From NCBI GenBank assembly GCA_036265385.1, contig DATAPD010000048.1:1-64000 (forward strand): a stretch of DNA of 64,000 nucleotides, in the 5' to 3' direction. The stretch is from DATAPD01 sp036265385. GTDB taxonomy: Bacteria > Acidobacteriota > Terriglobia > Terriglobales > Acidobacteriaceae. Positions 35,501 to 43,626 of this stretch are shown piece after piece; positions within the stretch are counted from its first letter, which is position 1, and the number at the start of each line of letters is the position of its first letter. The position numbers and the translations under genes are program-made. The notes beneath the pieces are model-generated. The model saw only the letters and a program-made list of their open reading frames with translations, was not told where the DNA came from and searched no databases.

Positions 35501-38134
35501 CTGTTTGCGACATATGCCGATTACGATCGCATTCCCGAAGTGTTACAGGCTCTTTCGCCCTCAATCTCTGCGGTCCCCGCGGATCACGATATCGTGGTGG
35601 ATTGCTACGTCTGGCACGCGGGACTACTCAAACAGCCAGATGTAACCGAGCAGGAAGTCCGTTCGATGTTGCAAAAGGTTAGCTTCTCGCGTCCCATACG
35701 CAGAATTGTCGTTGCTATCGGCAGTCCCGGTCGTGAGCAAGGCATGGGTGGGATGCAGCATTTCACCTATCGACCGTCTGTTGATGGGTACGAGGAGGAG
35801 AAGCTTTATCGCGGACTCCACCCAATGATGGGCAAGCGCCTTCATCTCTGGCGCCTCACGAACTTTAATATCGAGCGTCTGCCTTCTGTCGAGGACGTTT
35901 ATTTGCTGCGCGGTGTTGCCAAAAATAATCCGAAAGATGAACGGCTGTTCGCGTGCGCCGAGGTCCGAGATCTGACTCCGGTGCGCGACCTTAATGGTTC
36001 GATCGTCCAACTGCCGCAACTCGAACGTCAGTTCACCGAAGCTTTGGCAGCGATTCGCTTATTTCAGTCTCGACGCAAACCAAATGAGCGCCTTTATTGG
36101 AATCGGATTCTCCTCTATGTCTGGCCACCGTTCAATCTGACACCTGACGAATTAAACACGATCGTGCACAGGCTTGCTCCATCTACCGAGGGACTTGGGT
36201 TGGAACAGGTTGCGATACGCGCTCGGATTCCCAATCCAGAAACAGGGGAATTGCGGGACATGGTAGTGCGAATCTCCAGTTCCGGTGGCAGCGGTTTTCT
36301 GATTACATTTCGTCCTGCAGGTCCACTGCAGCCTCTCAGACCGCTTAGCCCTTACGAACAAAAAGTCGTGCGTATGCGGCAACGCGGACTCGTCTATCCG
36401 TTCGAAATCGTAAAGATGTTAACGCCGGCTCCGGATGACACACGCTCGGACTTCCCTCCCGGCAGTTTTGTCGAACATGATTTCGATCTAGGGGGGAAGT
36501 TGGTTCCGGTAGATCGCCCTTATGGGGAAAATAAAGCCAATATCATCGTCGGCTTGATTCGTAACTTCACGCCCAATTGTCCGGAAGGCATGCTGCGTGT
36601 GGTGCTCATGGGTGACCCATGCAAAGACTTGGGCGCCCTTGCTGAGCCCGAATGCCGTCGCATCATCGCGGGAATCGACAAAGCCTTCGAACTAGGTGTG
36701 CCGCTCGAATGGTATGCGCTTTCGGCTGGCGCAAAGATCTCCATGGAAAGCGGCGTTGAAAACATGGATTGGATTGCTCGTGTTTTGCGACGTCTTATCG
36801 AATTCACCCAGGCTGGTGGGGAGGTGAATCTCATTATTAATGGGATCAACGTCGGTGCGCAGCCTTATTGGAATGCTGAAGCGACGATGCTGATGCACAC
36901 GCGCGGCATTCTTATCATGACACCGAAAGCTGCCATGGTACTGACGGGCAAGCGAGCCCTCGATTATTCAGGAGGCGTTTCCGCCGAAGACAATCTCGGT
37001 ATTGGTGGGTATGAACGAATCATGGGGCTGAATGGTCAGGCTCAGTATTGGGCCCAGGATATCGATGATGCCTGCCGCATACTCATGCGGCACTACGAGC
37101 ACACATATGTAATGCCGGGCGAACGCTTCCCGCGGCCTCTCCCGACCCACGATCCGGTCGAACGCGATGTCTGCCTCCACCCACACAATTGTGCTCATTC
37201 GACAGCTTTCAAACTCGTTGGAGAAATCTTCTCGGATGAAACAAATCGCGGACGCAAGAAGTCTTTCGACATCCGGAAGGTCATGATGGCCGTGATTGAT
37301 CAGGACCATCCCCCATTGGAACGATGGGCTGGCATGCGGGCGGCCGAAACCTCCGTCGTGTGGGATGCGCATCTCGGAGGCATTCCCGTGTGCCTCATCG
37401 GTATAGAGTCTCACCCTGTTCCTCGCCTCGGTTTTGTCCCTGCTGATGGCCCGGACCAATGGACTTCGGGAACTCTGTTTCCGCTGTCATCGAAGAAAGT
37501 GGCGCGTGCGATAAACGCAGCCAGCAATAATCGACCTGTGGTTGTTCTTGCGAATCTCTCGGGTTTTGATGGCTCGCCGGAATCCATGCGTAAGTTGCAA
37601 CTTGAATACGGTGCCGAGATCGGCAGGGCAGTCGTCAACTTCAAGGGACCGATGATTTTCTGCGTGATCTCTCGATATCACGGCGGCGCCTATGTAGTCT
37701 TTTCACGTGCTCTGAACGAAAATCTTGAGGTGCTTGCCCTAGAAGGAACTTACGCTTCAGTGATTGGCGGTGCGCCAGCGGCCGCTGTCGTCTTCGCCAA
37801 TGAAGTTGAGGCTCGCGCTAAAAAGGACCCAAGGCTACAGGAGCTGAGCGAGGCTATCGCGCGCGCTAACAACGTGGAGAAAGCACGGTTGCGCGCTCAG
37901 TGGGACGAATTGTTCAAGATCGTTCACTCTGAAAAGCTGGGTGAGGTGGCTGACGAATTCGATCATACCCACAGTGTCCATCGGGCTCTAAGCGTTGGCG
38001 CTTTGAACCAGATCATTCCCCCAGCGAACCTGCGTCCATATTTGATTCACGCGGTCGAACACGCTACTGGGATTGTCAGCGAACGCACGACCTCCCAGGA
38101 CAAAGCTAAAAGGGAAGAGGAAGTCGCCGCTTAG
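32528..38134 (+). CDS. Single-chain acetyl-CoA carboxylase (BC-BCCP-central-CT), eukaryotic layout
   Basis: The 1868-residue protein contains four parts in order. A biotin carboxylase (about 1-460) has an ATP-grasp domain and EINPRLQMEHPVVE. A biotinyl domain (about 588-664) has the acceptor Lys628 in VLEAMKMEMD. A large central region (about 670-1310) has segments like the eukaryotic ACC central domain (FTYRPSVDGYEEEKLYRGLHP, YPFEIVKML). A carboxyltransferase (about 1317-1835) has NIIVGLIRNFT and GAKISMESG. Ordinary bacterial ACC is split into AccABCD. It makes malonyl-CoA, the AT substrate of the preceding synthase, 32 bp upstream. BC loops are divergent: GVGGYGIRRV replaces the Gly-rich loop, and VRQVEVQ has Gln in place of the usual His. 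Confidence 0.88.
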   Translation: MQADFQRIAIVNRGDAAMRFIHAVREFNHENGTSIRTIALYTEPDSLSSFVREADESVLLGPAQFEDRVTHHLRSTYLDYERLENALTSVRADAVWVGWGFVAEHAQFADLCRELEIVFIGPGSDVMRRLGDKITSKQLAEAAGIPVVPWSRGAVETVVEARHYAEQLGYPLLIKATAGVGGYGIRRVDSASDFLEAFESTRDEAFRAFGNPTVFMEQLLQDVRQVEVQIIADLYGTTWAAAVSDSTIRSPQEKVLEESPSPVLGSEEEQEVRKFAVQLSKEAGYLSAGTVEFLYQPANRQFSFIEINPRLQMEHPVVECVSGIDLMKLQIHIARGGRLAPEPCGVRGHAIGVRLTAEHLNHDFGHTSKVLEHLRLTSGPGVRIDTAVAEGESLPVDFDPTIASIVAYGETRSEAFARMQRVLRDSVVTVSGGTSNKSFLLDMISRPEVRNGTANVDWLDGFAASRKQLPDYADVAIVAAAIEVYEAELKTEQTEFYIAAGRGRPQVRSEIGRTISLRYRSNVYTSRVSRLGACLYRAETEGSCTEVQIERVGPCEYWLTSPDRRFHIVSSNRQLEYHLEVNGVSHCIRRDDGGLVRATAPAVVVSIAIQAGDPVRVNDKLVVLEAMKMEMDITAPFAGRVRRVFCIPNVQVDHGTPLLQIDPSTSEPGIESAERVALKYSMKSDKSNCVPLSRCRQGLRDLRQLMLGFDLEPKDTAKLMNDWIRSCPAENESLRHEEDEILGIFADVCLLFQHEPQLDDVVGAEAPSSETYLFSYLRNVESNGEGLPSIFAESVLRALAHYGIKSLEHTPKLDEALLWIYKSHQRASKVAPLISDLLDRRLRDVEISAPCADEKLRTLLERISSITLESFPAVSDLAREVRYRYFEHVQFEETRRRVYAEMEAHLAHLEADPGSADRRERMRALVDCPQPMVSLFAGRFSSASQELRLLMLEVLALRYYRIRLLTNLSCSEQKGTSYASAEYEHESKNIHLFATYADYDRIPEVLQALSPSISAVPADHDIVVDCYVWHAGLLKQPDVTEQEVRSMLQKVSFSRPIRRIVVAIGSPGREQGMGGMQHFTYRPSVDGYEEEKLYRGLHPMMGKRLHLWRLTNFNIERLPSVEDVYLLRGVAKNNPKDERLFACAEVRDLTPVRDLNGSIVQLPQLERQFTEALAAIRLFQSRRKPNERLYWNRILLYVWPPFNLTPDELNTIVHRLAPSTEGLGLEQVAIRARIPNPETGELRDMVVRISSSGGSGFLITFRPAGPLQPLRPLSPYEQKVVRMRQRGLVYPFEIVKMLTPAPDDTRSDFPPGSFVEHDFDLGGKLVPVDRPYGENKANIIVGLIRNFTPNCPEGMLRVVLMGDPCKDLGALAEPECRRIIAGIDKAFELGVPLEWYALSAGAKISMESGVENMDWIARVLRRLIEFTQAGGEVNLIINGINVGAQPYWNAEATMLMHTRGILIMTPKAAMVLTGKRALDYSGGVSAEDNLGIGGYERIMGLNGQAQYWAQDIDDACRILMRHYEHTYVMPGERFPRPLPTHDPVERDVCLHPHNCAHSTAFKLVGEIFSDETNRGRKKSFDIRKVMMAVIDQDHPPLERWAGMRAAETSVVWDAHLGGIPVCLIGIESHPVPRLGFVPADGPDQWTSGTLFPLSSKKVARAINAASNNRPVVVLANLSGFDGSPESMRKLQLEYGAEIGRAVVNFKGPMIFCVISRYHGGAYVVFSRALNENLEVLALEGTYASVIGGAPAAAVVFANEVEARAKKDPRLQELSEAIARANNVEKARLRAQWDELFKIVHSEKLGEVADEFDHTHSVHRALSVGALNQIIPPANLRPYLIHAVEHATGIVSERTTSQDKAKREEEVAA

Positions 38135-38140
38135 ATTTGT

Positions 38141-38947
38141 ATGGAAACCGTATTTTGGCTGGAGCAGGCCGCAGCGGACGTTCCTGAGTCCGATGATTGG
38201 ATGTGTGCACAGGAACTCTTACGGCTGGGCCAGCTTCGCATTCCAAAGCGACGGAACGACTGGCGGCTCGGACGCTGGACCGCGAAACTAACCTTTGCTT
38301 GCGCGTCCAGTTGGCCGTTCTATTTTGAGCACTTATCTCAGATAGAAGTAAGGGCCAAGCAGTCGGGTGCTCCAGAACTCCGAATAGATCGTGAGCTGGC
38401 ACCCTTTGCAATCTCAATCACACATCGAAATGGTCTAGCCGCATGCGCCGCCGTCCATCCTTCTGTCGCGGTAGGGTGTGATTTGGAGTGGATCGAACCA
38501 CGCAGCGACGCCTTCATTGCTGACTATTTCACGGAACGCGAGCAAACGCTTATCCGGCAGACTGGCGAAGACGATCGCCATTTAGTAGCGAATCTTCTTT
38601 GGAGCGCCAAGGAGAGTACCCTTAAAGCATTACATGAGGGTCTACGCCTGGACACGCGCTCGGTAGTAGTCGGACTTCCCGAGGGCTCGGATACTCTACA
38701 TTCAGACCAAACTTGGCACCCACTTCTTGTACGAAACGCAAATGGGGCAGAGTATTCCGGCTGGTGGCAATCAAGCGCGAACTTCGTGCGAACGATTGTT
38801 ACGGCACCGGACTGTGCCGCCCCTGTTTATGTCACGCCACTCATCAGTCCCCGGAAGGCAGAAGCTCCTCAGGATTCATCGTGTGAGCGGGTGGCACGTG
38901 CGGACAATCTCCGAGAATCGGATTGCACGCCGCATCCGGCCCGCTAA
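38141..38947 (+). CDS. Sfp-type 4'-phosphopantetheinyl transferase
   Basis: The 268-residue protein shows the Sfp-superfamily signatures: FAISITHRNGLAACAA, VGCDLEWIEPRSDAF with the Mg-binding Asp and Glu, and LLWSAKESTLKAL. It transfers phosphopantetheine from CoA to carrier proteins. It starts 6 bp after the carboxylase stop and closes the synthase module, so its obvious clients are the four ACPs of the giant synthase. The conserved part ends near residue 232. The last ~34 residues lie in a 104-bp overlap with the convergent isocitrate lyase gene. Confidence 0.92.
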   Translation: METVFWLEQAAADVPESDDWMCAQELLRLGQLRIPKRRNDWRLGRWTAKLTFACASSWPFYFEHLSQIEVRAKQSGAPELRIDRELAPFAISITHRNGLAACAAVHPSVAVGCDLEWIEPRSDAFIADYFTEREQTLIRQTGEDDRHLVANLLWSAKESTLKALHEGLRLDTRSVVVGLPEGSDTLHSDQTWHPLLVRNANGAEYSGWWQSSANFVRTIVTAPDCAAPVYVTPLISPRKAEAPQDSSCERVARADNLRESDCTPHPAR

Positions 38948-40247
38948 TCGGACGCACTTGTGCCTTCATTTCGGAAAACTGTGCAGTCTCCGTTGAGCCA
39001 GCCAATGCCGTAACGGATGACGTGCCACCCGCAATTACTTGAGTGACTGCATCGAAATACCCTGTGCCGACGAAGCGCTGATGCTTCACCGCCTCGTACC
39101 CATGAGTAAATTCCCGGCTGAATTCCTTTTCCTGCAGTCGGGAATACGCTGCCATCCCGGCCACTTTGTAGCCACGGGCCAATTCAAACATGCTTAAATT
39201 CAAAGCATGAAAGCCCGCCAGAGTGATGAACTGGAACTTGTATCCCATCTTCGCCAACTCCGTCTGAAAGCGGGCAATGGTTTCATCGCTCAGGTTTTTC
39301 TTCCAATTGAAAGATGGCGAGCAGTTGTAAGCCAGCATCTTGCCTGGATATTTTGCGTGAACTGCTTCTGCAAATTGGCGTGCTTCGTCCAGGTCCGGAT
39401 GCGAGGTTTCACACCACAACAGATCTGCATAGGGGGCATACGCAATTGCCCGTGCAATCGCTGACTCGATCCCTCCTCGAATTCCAAAGAACCCCTCGAT
39501 TGTCCTCTCTCCAGTAAGGAACTCACGATCACGCGGGTCAATATCACTGGTCAAAAGATATGCACTGTCCGCATCGGTGCGAGCCATGATGAGGGTTGGA
39601 ACTCCCATCACGTCGGCAGCGAGCCGTGCCGCAACCAGTTTCTGAATAGCTTCCGTCGTAGGGACGAGGACCTTGCCGCCAAGATGACCGCACTTCTTCG
39701 CAGAAGACAACTGGTCCTCAAAATGGACACAAGCTGCTCCTGCTTCGATCATCGCCTTCATGAGCTCAAAGGCGTTCAAGTTGCCACCGAAGCCGGCCTC
39801 GGCGTCGGCAACCATCGGTGCAAACCAGTGAACTCCATTCTTGCCTTCGGAGTGATGTATCTGGTCCGCTCTCGTCAGCGCTTGGTTGATCTTTCGCACG
39901 AGGTTGGGAACGCTGTCAGCCGGATATAGACTTTGGTCGGGATACATCTGTCCCGCATCATTTGCGTCAGCCGCGACCTGCCAACCGCTGATATAGATTG
40001 CTTTCAGCCCGGCTTTTACCTGCTGAACTGCCTGGTTCCCAGTCAACGCACCCAACGCAGGCACATACGACTCAGCGTGCAAGAGGTCCCACAACCGCTC
40101 GGCCCCATGCCGTGCGAGCGTGTGTTCGATATGGAGGGAGCCGCGCAGACGAATCACATCTTCGCTGCTGTAGGGTCGCTGGATTCCAGTCCAGCGAGCG
40201 TCGGACTTCCATTGTTCTGCTATTTGGGAGGCTGTCGTGTGTATCAT
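38844..40247 (-). CDS. aceA: Isocitrate lyase
   Basis: This 467-residue glyoxylate-shunt enzyme splits isocitrate into succinate and glyoxylate. Motifs include the signature KKCGHLGGKVLVPT with the catalytic Cys, WFAPMVADAEAGFGG, LWCETSHPD and YNCSPSFNWKKNL. The usual class-1 C-terminus (VTALAGSTETAQF) is followed by about 40 extra residues encoded mostly inside the overlap with the PPTase gene. I choose the ATG at 40247 because the conserved N-terminus begins there; a GTG at 40280 is possible. A purine-rich ribosome-binding site lies in an inverted repeat 13 nt upstream. It lets the cell grow on acetyl-CoA from fatty acids. Confidence 0.95.
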   Translation of the reverse strand: MIHTTASQIAEQWKSDARWTGIQRPYSSEDVIRLRGSLHIEHTLARHGAERLWDLLHAESYVPALGALTGNQAVQQVKAGLKAIYISGWQVAADANDAGQMYPDQSLYPADSVPNLVRKINQALTRADQIHHSEGKNGVHWFAPMVADAEAGFGGNLNAFELMKAMIEAGAACVHFEDQLSSAKKCGHLGGKVLVPTTEAIQKLVAARLAADVMGVPTLIMARTDADSAYLLTSDIDPRDREFLTGERTIEGFFGIRGGIESAIARAIAYAPYADLLWCETSHPDLDEARQFAEAVHAKYPGKMLAYNCSPSFNWKKNLSDETIARFQTELAKMGYKFQFITLAGFHALNLSMFELARGYKVAGMAAYSRLQEKEFSREFTHGYEAVKHQRFVGTGYFDAVTQVIAGGTSSVTALAGSTETAQFSEMKAQVRPISGPDAACNPILGDCPHVPPAHTMNPEELLPSGD

Positions 40248-40254
40248 TACCACT

Positions 40255-40281
40255 CGTGGTCCCCTCCAATTCGGGACCACG
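40255..40281 (-). promoter_or_regulatory. 9-bp inverted repeat overlapping the aceA ribosome-binding site
   Basis: CGTGGTCCC (40255-40263) and GGGACCACG (40273-40281) form perfect 9-bp arms around a 9-nt spacer just upstream of aceA. On the minus strand the GGAGGGG ribosome-binding sequence (40267-40261) lies across the loop and 3' arm. The site could be a repressor operator or an RNA hairpin that hides the ribosome-binding site. Confidence 0.55.
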
Positions 40282-40396
40282 CTAGTAGAATCCGTTTACA
40301 CCGTCGCCCGCAAACGTGATCGTCCAGATCGGACGAGTGACCCGATGTGACCTAGCAGCCATCCGACGTCCTCTGCTTCGTACTACTCTAGAATTC

Positions 40397-41941
40397 ATGA
40401 GTACTCTTCCTGCGACCCGCAGTGCAGCCGAAGGACAGGTTTTGACCTCCGAAGCTACCTCTTTCCTCAACAAACTTGCCCGCAACTTCGAGGCGCGGCG
40501 ACGTGAGTTGCTTGCCCAACGCGAGCTCCGACAGAAAGAGATTGACCACGGGAAGTTGCCGGAGTTTCTGCCGCAAACTGCATCCATTCGCAAAGGAGAT
40601 TGGACAGTCGCGCGAATTCCTCCAGACCTCCGCGACCGAAGAGTCGAGATCACCGGTCCAGTGGAACGGAAGATGATCATCAATGCACTGAATTCTGGTG
40701 CGAACGTCTTCATGGCCGACTTTGAAGACTCCAACTCGCCGACTTGGGAAAACAACATCGAGGGACAGCAGAACCTGCGCGACGCAGTGGACGGAACCAT
40801 CACGTTTACAAGTCCAGAGAATAAGCGGTACCAGCTCAGTGACCGCGTTGCAGTGCTGATGGTCCGCCCTCGCGGATGGCATCTCAATGAGCGTCACTTT
40901 TTGGTAGATGGAAAGCCGATCTCAGCATCGCTTTTCGACTTCGGCCTTTTCTTTTTTCACAACGCCGCAAAGCTTATCGAAAAGGAAACAGGTCCCTACT
41001 TCTATTTGCCGAAACTTGAGAGTCATCTCGAAGCCCGTCTTTGGAACGACGTTTTCTGTTTCGCTCAAGATGAACTAGGCATACCTCGCGGGACAATCCG
41101 GGCAACCGTCTTGATTGAAACCATCATGGCTGCATTTGAGATGGACGAAATTCTCTACGAACTGCGAGAGCACTCCGCGGGATTGAACTGCGGTCGCTGG
41201 GACTACATCTTCAGCTTCATAAAAAAATTTCGAAACCGCTCTGACTTTGTCTTGCCAGACCGATCGACGCTCACCATGGACAAGCATTTCCTTGCGTCTT
41301 ACGTGGAGTTACTCATTCAGACCTGTCATCGCCGTGGCGTTCACGCCATGGGAGGCATGGCGGCGCAAATTCCGATTAAGAGCGATCTCGAAGCCAATGA
41401 AAAGGCCCTCGAGAAAGTCAGGCAAGATAAGCTCCGTGAGGTTCGTGCAGGACACGATGGAACATGGGTCGCGCATCCAGGCCTGGTGCCCGTTGCGAAA
41501 GAGATTTTCGACCAGCGCATGAAGGAACCCAATCAGATTACGGGTGTCCGTGATTTCAGAGGAATTTCCGCCCAGGACCTTCTTTCAGTCACGCCGGGCG
41601 AAAAAACGATTGAAGGTCTGCGCTGGAATATTGACGTTGGTCTTCAGTACCTGGAGTCGTGGCTGCGAGGTTCAGGATGCGTGCCGATTTATAACCTGAT
41701 GGAAGATGCCGCCACTGCGGAAATCTCCCGCGCCCAAGTTTGGCAATGGGTCCGGCACGGTGCTGTATTAAGCAACGGACAGAAAGTGACGCAGGACCTA
41801 GTTCACCAGGTGATCGCCGATAAGAAGAAGGAGCTAGGCGGCTCTCGTATGAATGCTGCAGCTCGTATTTACGAACAGATGATGACCAACCCTGATTTTC
41901 CAGAATTCCTGACGTCGGTGGCATATGATTACATTGACTAG
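40397..41941 (+). CDS. aceB: Malate synthase A
   Basis: The 514-residue enzyme condenses glyoxylate with acetyl-CoA to malate. It has the malate synthase A blocks FMADFEDSNSPTWENNIEGQ, VRPRGWHLNE, LIETIMAAFEMDEILYELREH, GMAAQIPIKSD and the C-terminal signature MEDAATAEISRAQVWQW. It is divergent from aceA with a shared ~150-bp control region. No Shine-Dalgarno is visible before the ATG at 40397 (the upstream bases are TACTACTCTAGAATTC), so a leaderless or weakly initiated message is possible. A longer frame from 40316 has no support. Confidence 0.95.
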   Translation: MSTLPATRSAAEGQVLTSEATSFLNKLARNFEARRRELLAQRELRQKEIDHGKLPEFLPQTASIRKGDWTVARIPPDLRDRRVEITGPVERKMIINALNSGANVFMADFEDSNSPTWENNIEGQQNLRDAVDGTITFTSPENKRYQLSDRVAVLMVRPRGWHLNERHFLVDGKPISASLFDFGLFFFHNAAKLIEKETGPYFYLPKLESHLEARLWNDVFCFAQDELGIPRGTIRATVLIETIMAAFEMDEILYELREHSAGLNCGRWDYIFSFIKKFRNRSDFVLPDRSTLTMDKHFLASYVELLIQTCHRRGVHAMGGMAAQIPIKSDLEANEKALEKVRQDKLREVRAGHDGTWVAHPGLVPVAKEIFDQRMKEPNQITGVRDFRGISAQDLLSVTPGEKTIEGLRWNIDVGLQYLESWLRGSGCVPIYNLMEDAATAEISRAQVWQWVRHGAVLSNGQKVTQDLVHQVIADKKKELGGSRMNAAARIYEQMMTNPDFPEFLTSVAYDYID

Positions 41942-41967
41942 CTAAGGCCTGAACGTCCGGCTTTTCG

Positions 41968-43611
41968 ATGAATCACCGCGGCCCCGACATTTCGGATGAT
42001 TTCCTGGCCCAGTTGAAAGATGACCTCGTTTGTCGTCGCGTCGAACGAGGTATGGCGGCGCTTGAGAAACGTCAGCACCAGTGGTCTTCGATCAATCCCC
42101 ATCAGCAGAATGTAGGCGTATTCGTTGGGTATCTCGCTCTCTGGGTCGATATTGGCTTTCAGCGGCCCGCCACAATTAAGAGCATTCTTGCCCAGATTCC
42201 AACATCCCAGCGAGCTCAACTCTGTGTCCGCGATTATGTCTTTGTGCGTATGGCCGAGGCAATGGTGGCCATGGCTGAGCAGGCTCCTGAGCAAGCGATC
42301 CCTCATCTCGATTTCGTCCTTGCGCTTGCCGAAGAAATCGAAGACAGCGAACTACTATCTGTTGCCAATTTCTGGAAAGGACGCTGTCTCCGTAAGAAAG
42401 CCGATTATGAACAGGCACTGGTTTTTACTACGAGAGGTCGTGACATAGCGTTGTCCCTCGGCCATAAACCAATGGCAGCCGTGATGCGAGTTCTCGAAAG
42501 CTGGCTTTTCTTCCAGAAAGGGAAGCTTGAAGAAGCGACGCGAATTCTGAAAGAGGCAGAAACAGTTCTAAACAAGACTGACGACTACCTGACTCTCGGT
42601 AACATTCATTCTGCCCATGGACGAATCGCTCGGCAGCAGGCGCGTTATCAACACGCCATCGACCATTTTGACACCGCTATCGCAGAATATCGGAAACGCG
42701 ACCTTCAACATCGGAATGTGGCGCGTACTCTGGCTAATCTCGCGTATGTAAAGCGTTTGATCGCGTTGCAGCTGCGCAGGAAGATCGACTCCGATGTCGC
42801 CCAGCGCCAAAAAGCCGCAAGCGGAGGTCCCTCGAAAAATCACAGCTCTAGAGTTCAGTATCGCCGCCGGTTTGAAGAGCTGCGGGAAGAAGCGTTTTCT
42901 GCTCTTCGGGAAGCAGCGGCGATCTATGAGCAATATCCAGATTATCACGGCATCGGCACCGTGCACCTGAATTGCGGCTATTTGTATTTGGATAACGGTG
43001 ATCTCGACAATGCAGATGTTGAAGCTGCGAAGGCGTTCACGCTTGGCGAACAAAAGAAGGACTACATCATCATGGCGCGGGCGCGGGTTCTATTGTGCAT
43101 GATCGAGAATGCGCGAGTCGAAGAAGAGATCGGAGAGGGAACCGATTCCGGCATCCACGCCAGACTCGCGCAGGATTGCATTCAGGAAGCGATCGAACTG
43201 GTGAAGCACACCCAGGATCGTCGCCTGATGGGCGATGCTTACATCTGGCTGGGCCTCACCTACTGCAATAGCTTTTTTGCCGACATCGACTCCGCTCGTG
43301 AAGCCTATGACTTCGCACAACAGATAACCAAAGGGGAATATTCGGAGAATTCCCGCGAAGATATGCAGACTCTCAAGTCGAGGCTTGTTCGCAAAGGCAA
43401 TGTTGATCCGATTCTTCGTGCCTGGTCTCAAGGCTCTATTGGAGACAAGACCTTCCAGCAGATTACGGAAGAGTTTGCCGAAATCATCATTCCTAAGATT
43501 TATGAGCGCGAGGGAAGGAAGGTTTCTCGCGTAGCCAAGCGATTATCGATCTCGCCGAAAAAAGTCCGACGTATCCTCAGTCACGTGGGAAGGCAGCGAC
43601 CTTCTAAGTAA
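41968..43611 (+). CDS. TPR-repeat protein with C-terminal Fis-type helix-turn-helix, probable regulator
   Basis: The 547-residue soluble protein is almost entirely helical and contains several tetratricopeptide-like pairs between residues 90 and 470, for example LLSVANFWKGRCLRKKADYEQAL and YHGIGTVHLNCGYLYLDNGDLDNA. The last ~45 residues (FAEIIIPKIYEREGRKVSRVAKRLSISPKKVRRIL) match a Fis-like DNA-binding helix-turn-helix. It starts 26 bp after aceB on the same strand and probably shares its transcript. A regulator of the glyoxylate shunt or lipid genes is a reasonable inference; the signal sensed by the TPR part is unknown. Confidence 0.8.
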   Translation: MNHRGPDISDDFLAQLKDDLVCRRVERGMAALEKRQHQWSSINPHQQNVGVFVGYLALWVDIGFQRPATIKSILAQIPTSQRAQLCVRDYVFVRMAEAMVAMAEQAPEQAIPHLDFVLALAEEIEDSELLSVANFWKGRCLRKKADYEQALVFTTRGRDIALSLGHKPMAAVMRVLESWLFFQKGKLEEATRILKEAETVLNKTDDYLTLGNIHSAHGRIARQQARYQHAIDHFDTAIAEYRKRDLQHRNVARTLANLAYVKRLIALQLRRKIDSDVAQRQKAASGGPSKNHSSRVQYRRRFEELREEAFSALREAAAIYEQYPDYHGIGTVHLNCGYLYLDNGDLDNADVEAAKAFTLGEQKKDYIIMARARVLLCMIENARVEEEIGEGTDSGIHARLAQDCIQEAIELVKHTQDRRLMGDAYIWLGLTYCNSFFADIDSAREAYDFAQQITKGEYSENSREDMQTLKSRLVRKGNVDPILRAWSQGSIGDKTFQQITEEFAEIIIPKIYEREGRKVSRVAKRLSISPKKVRRILSHVGRQRPSK

Positions 43612-43626
43612 AAAATCCTGTTTTGG

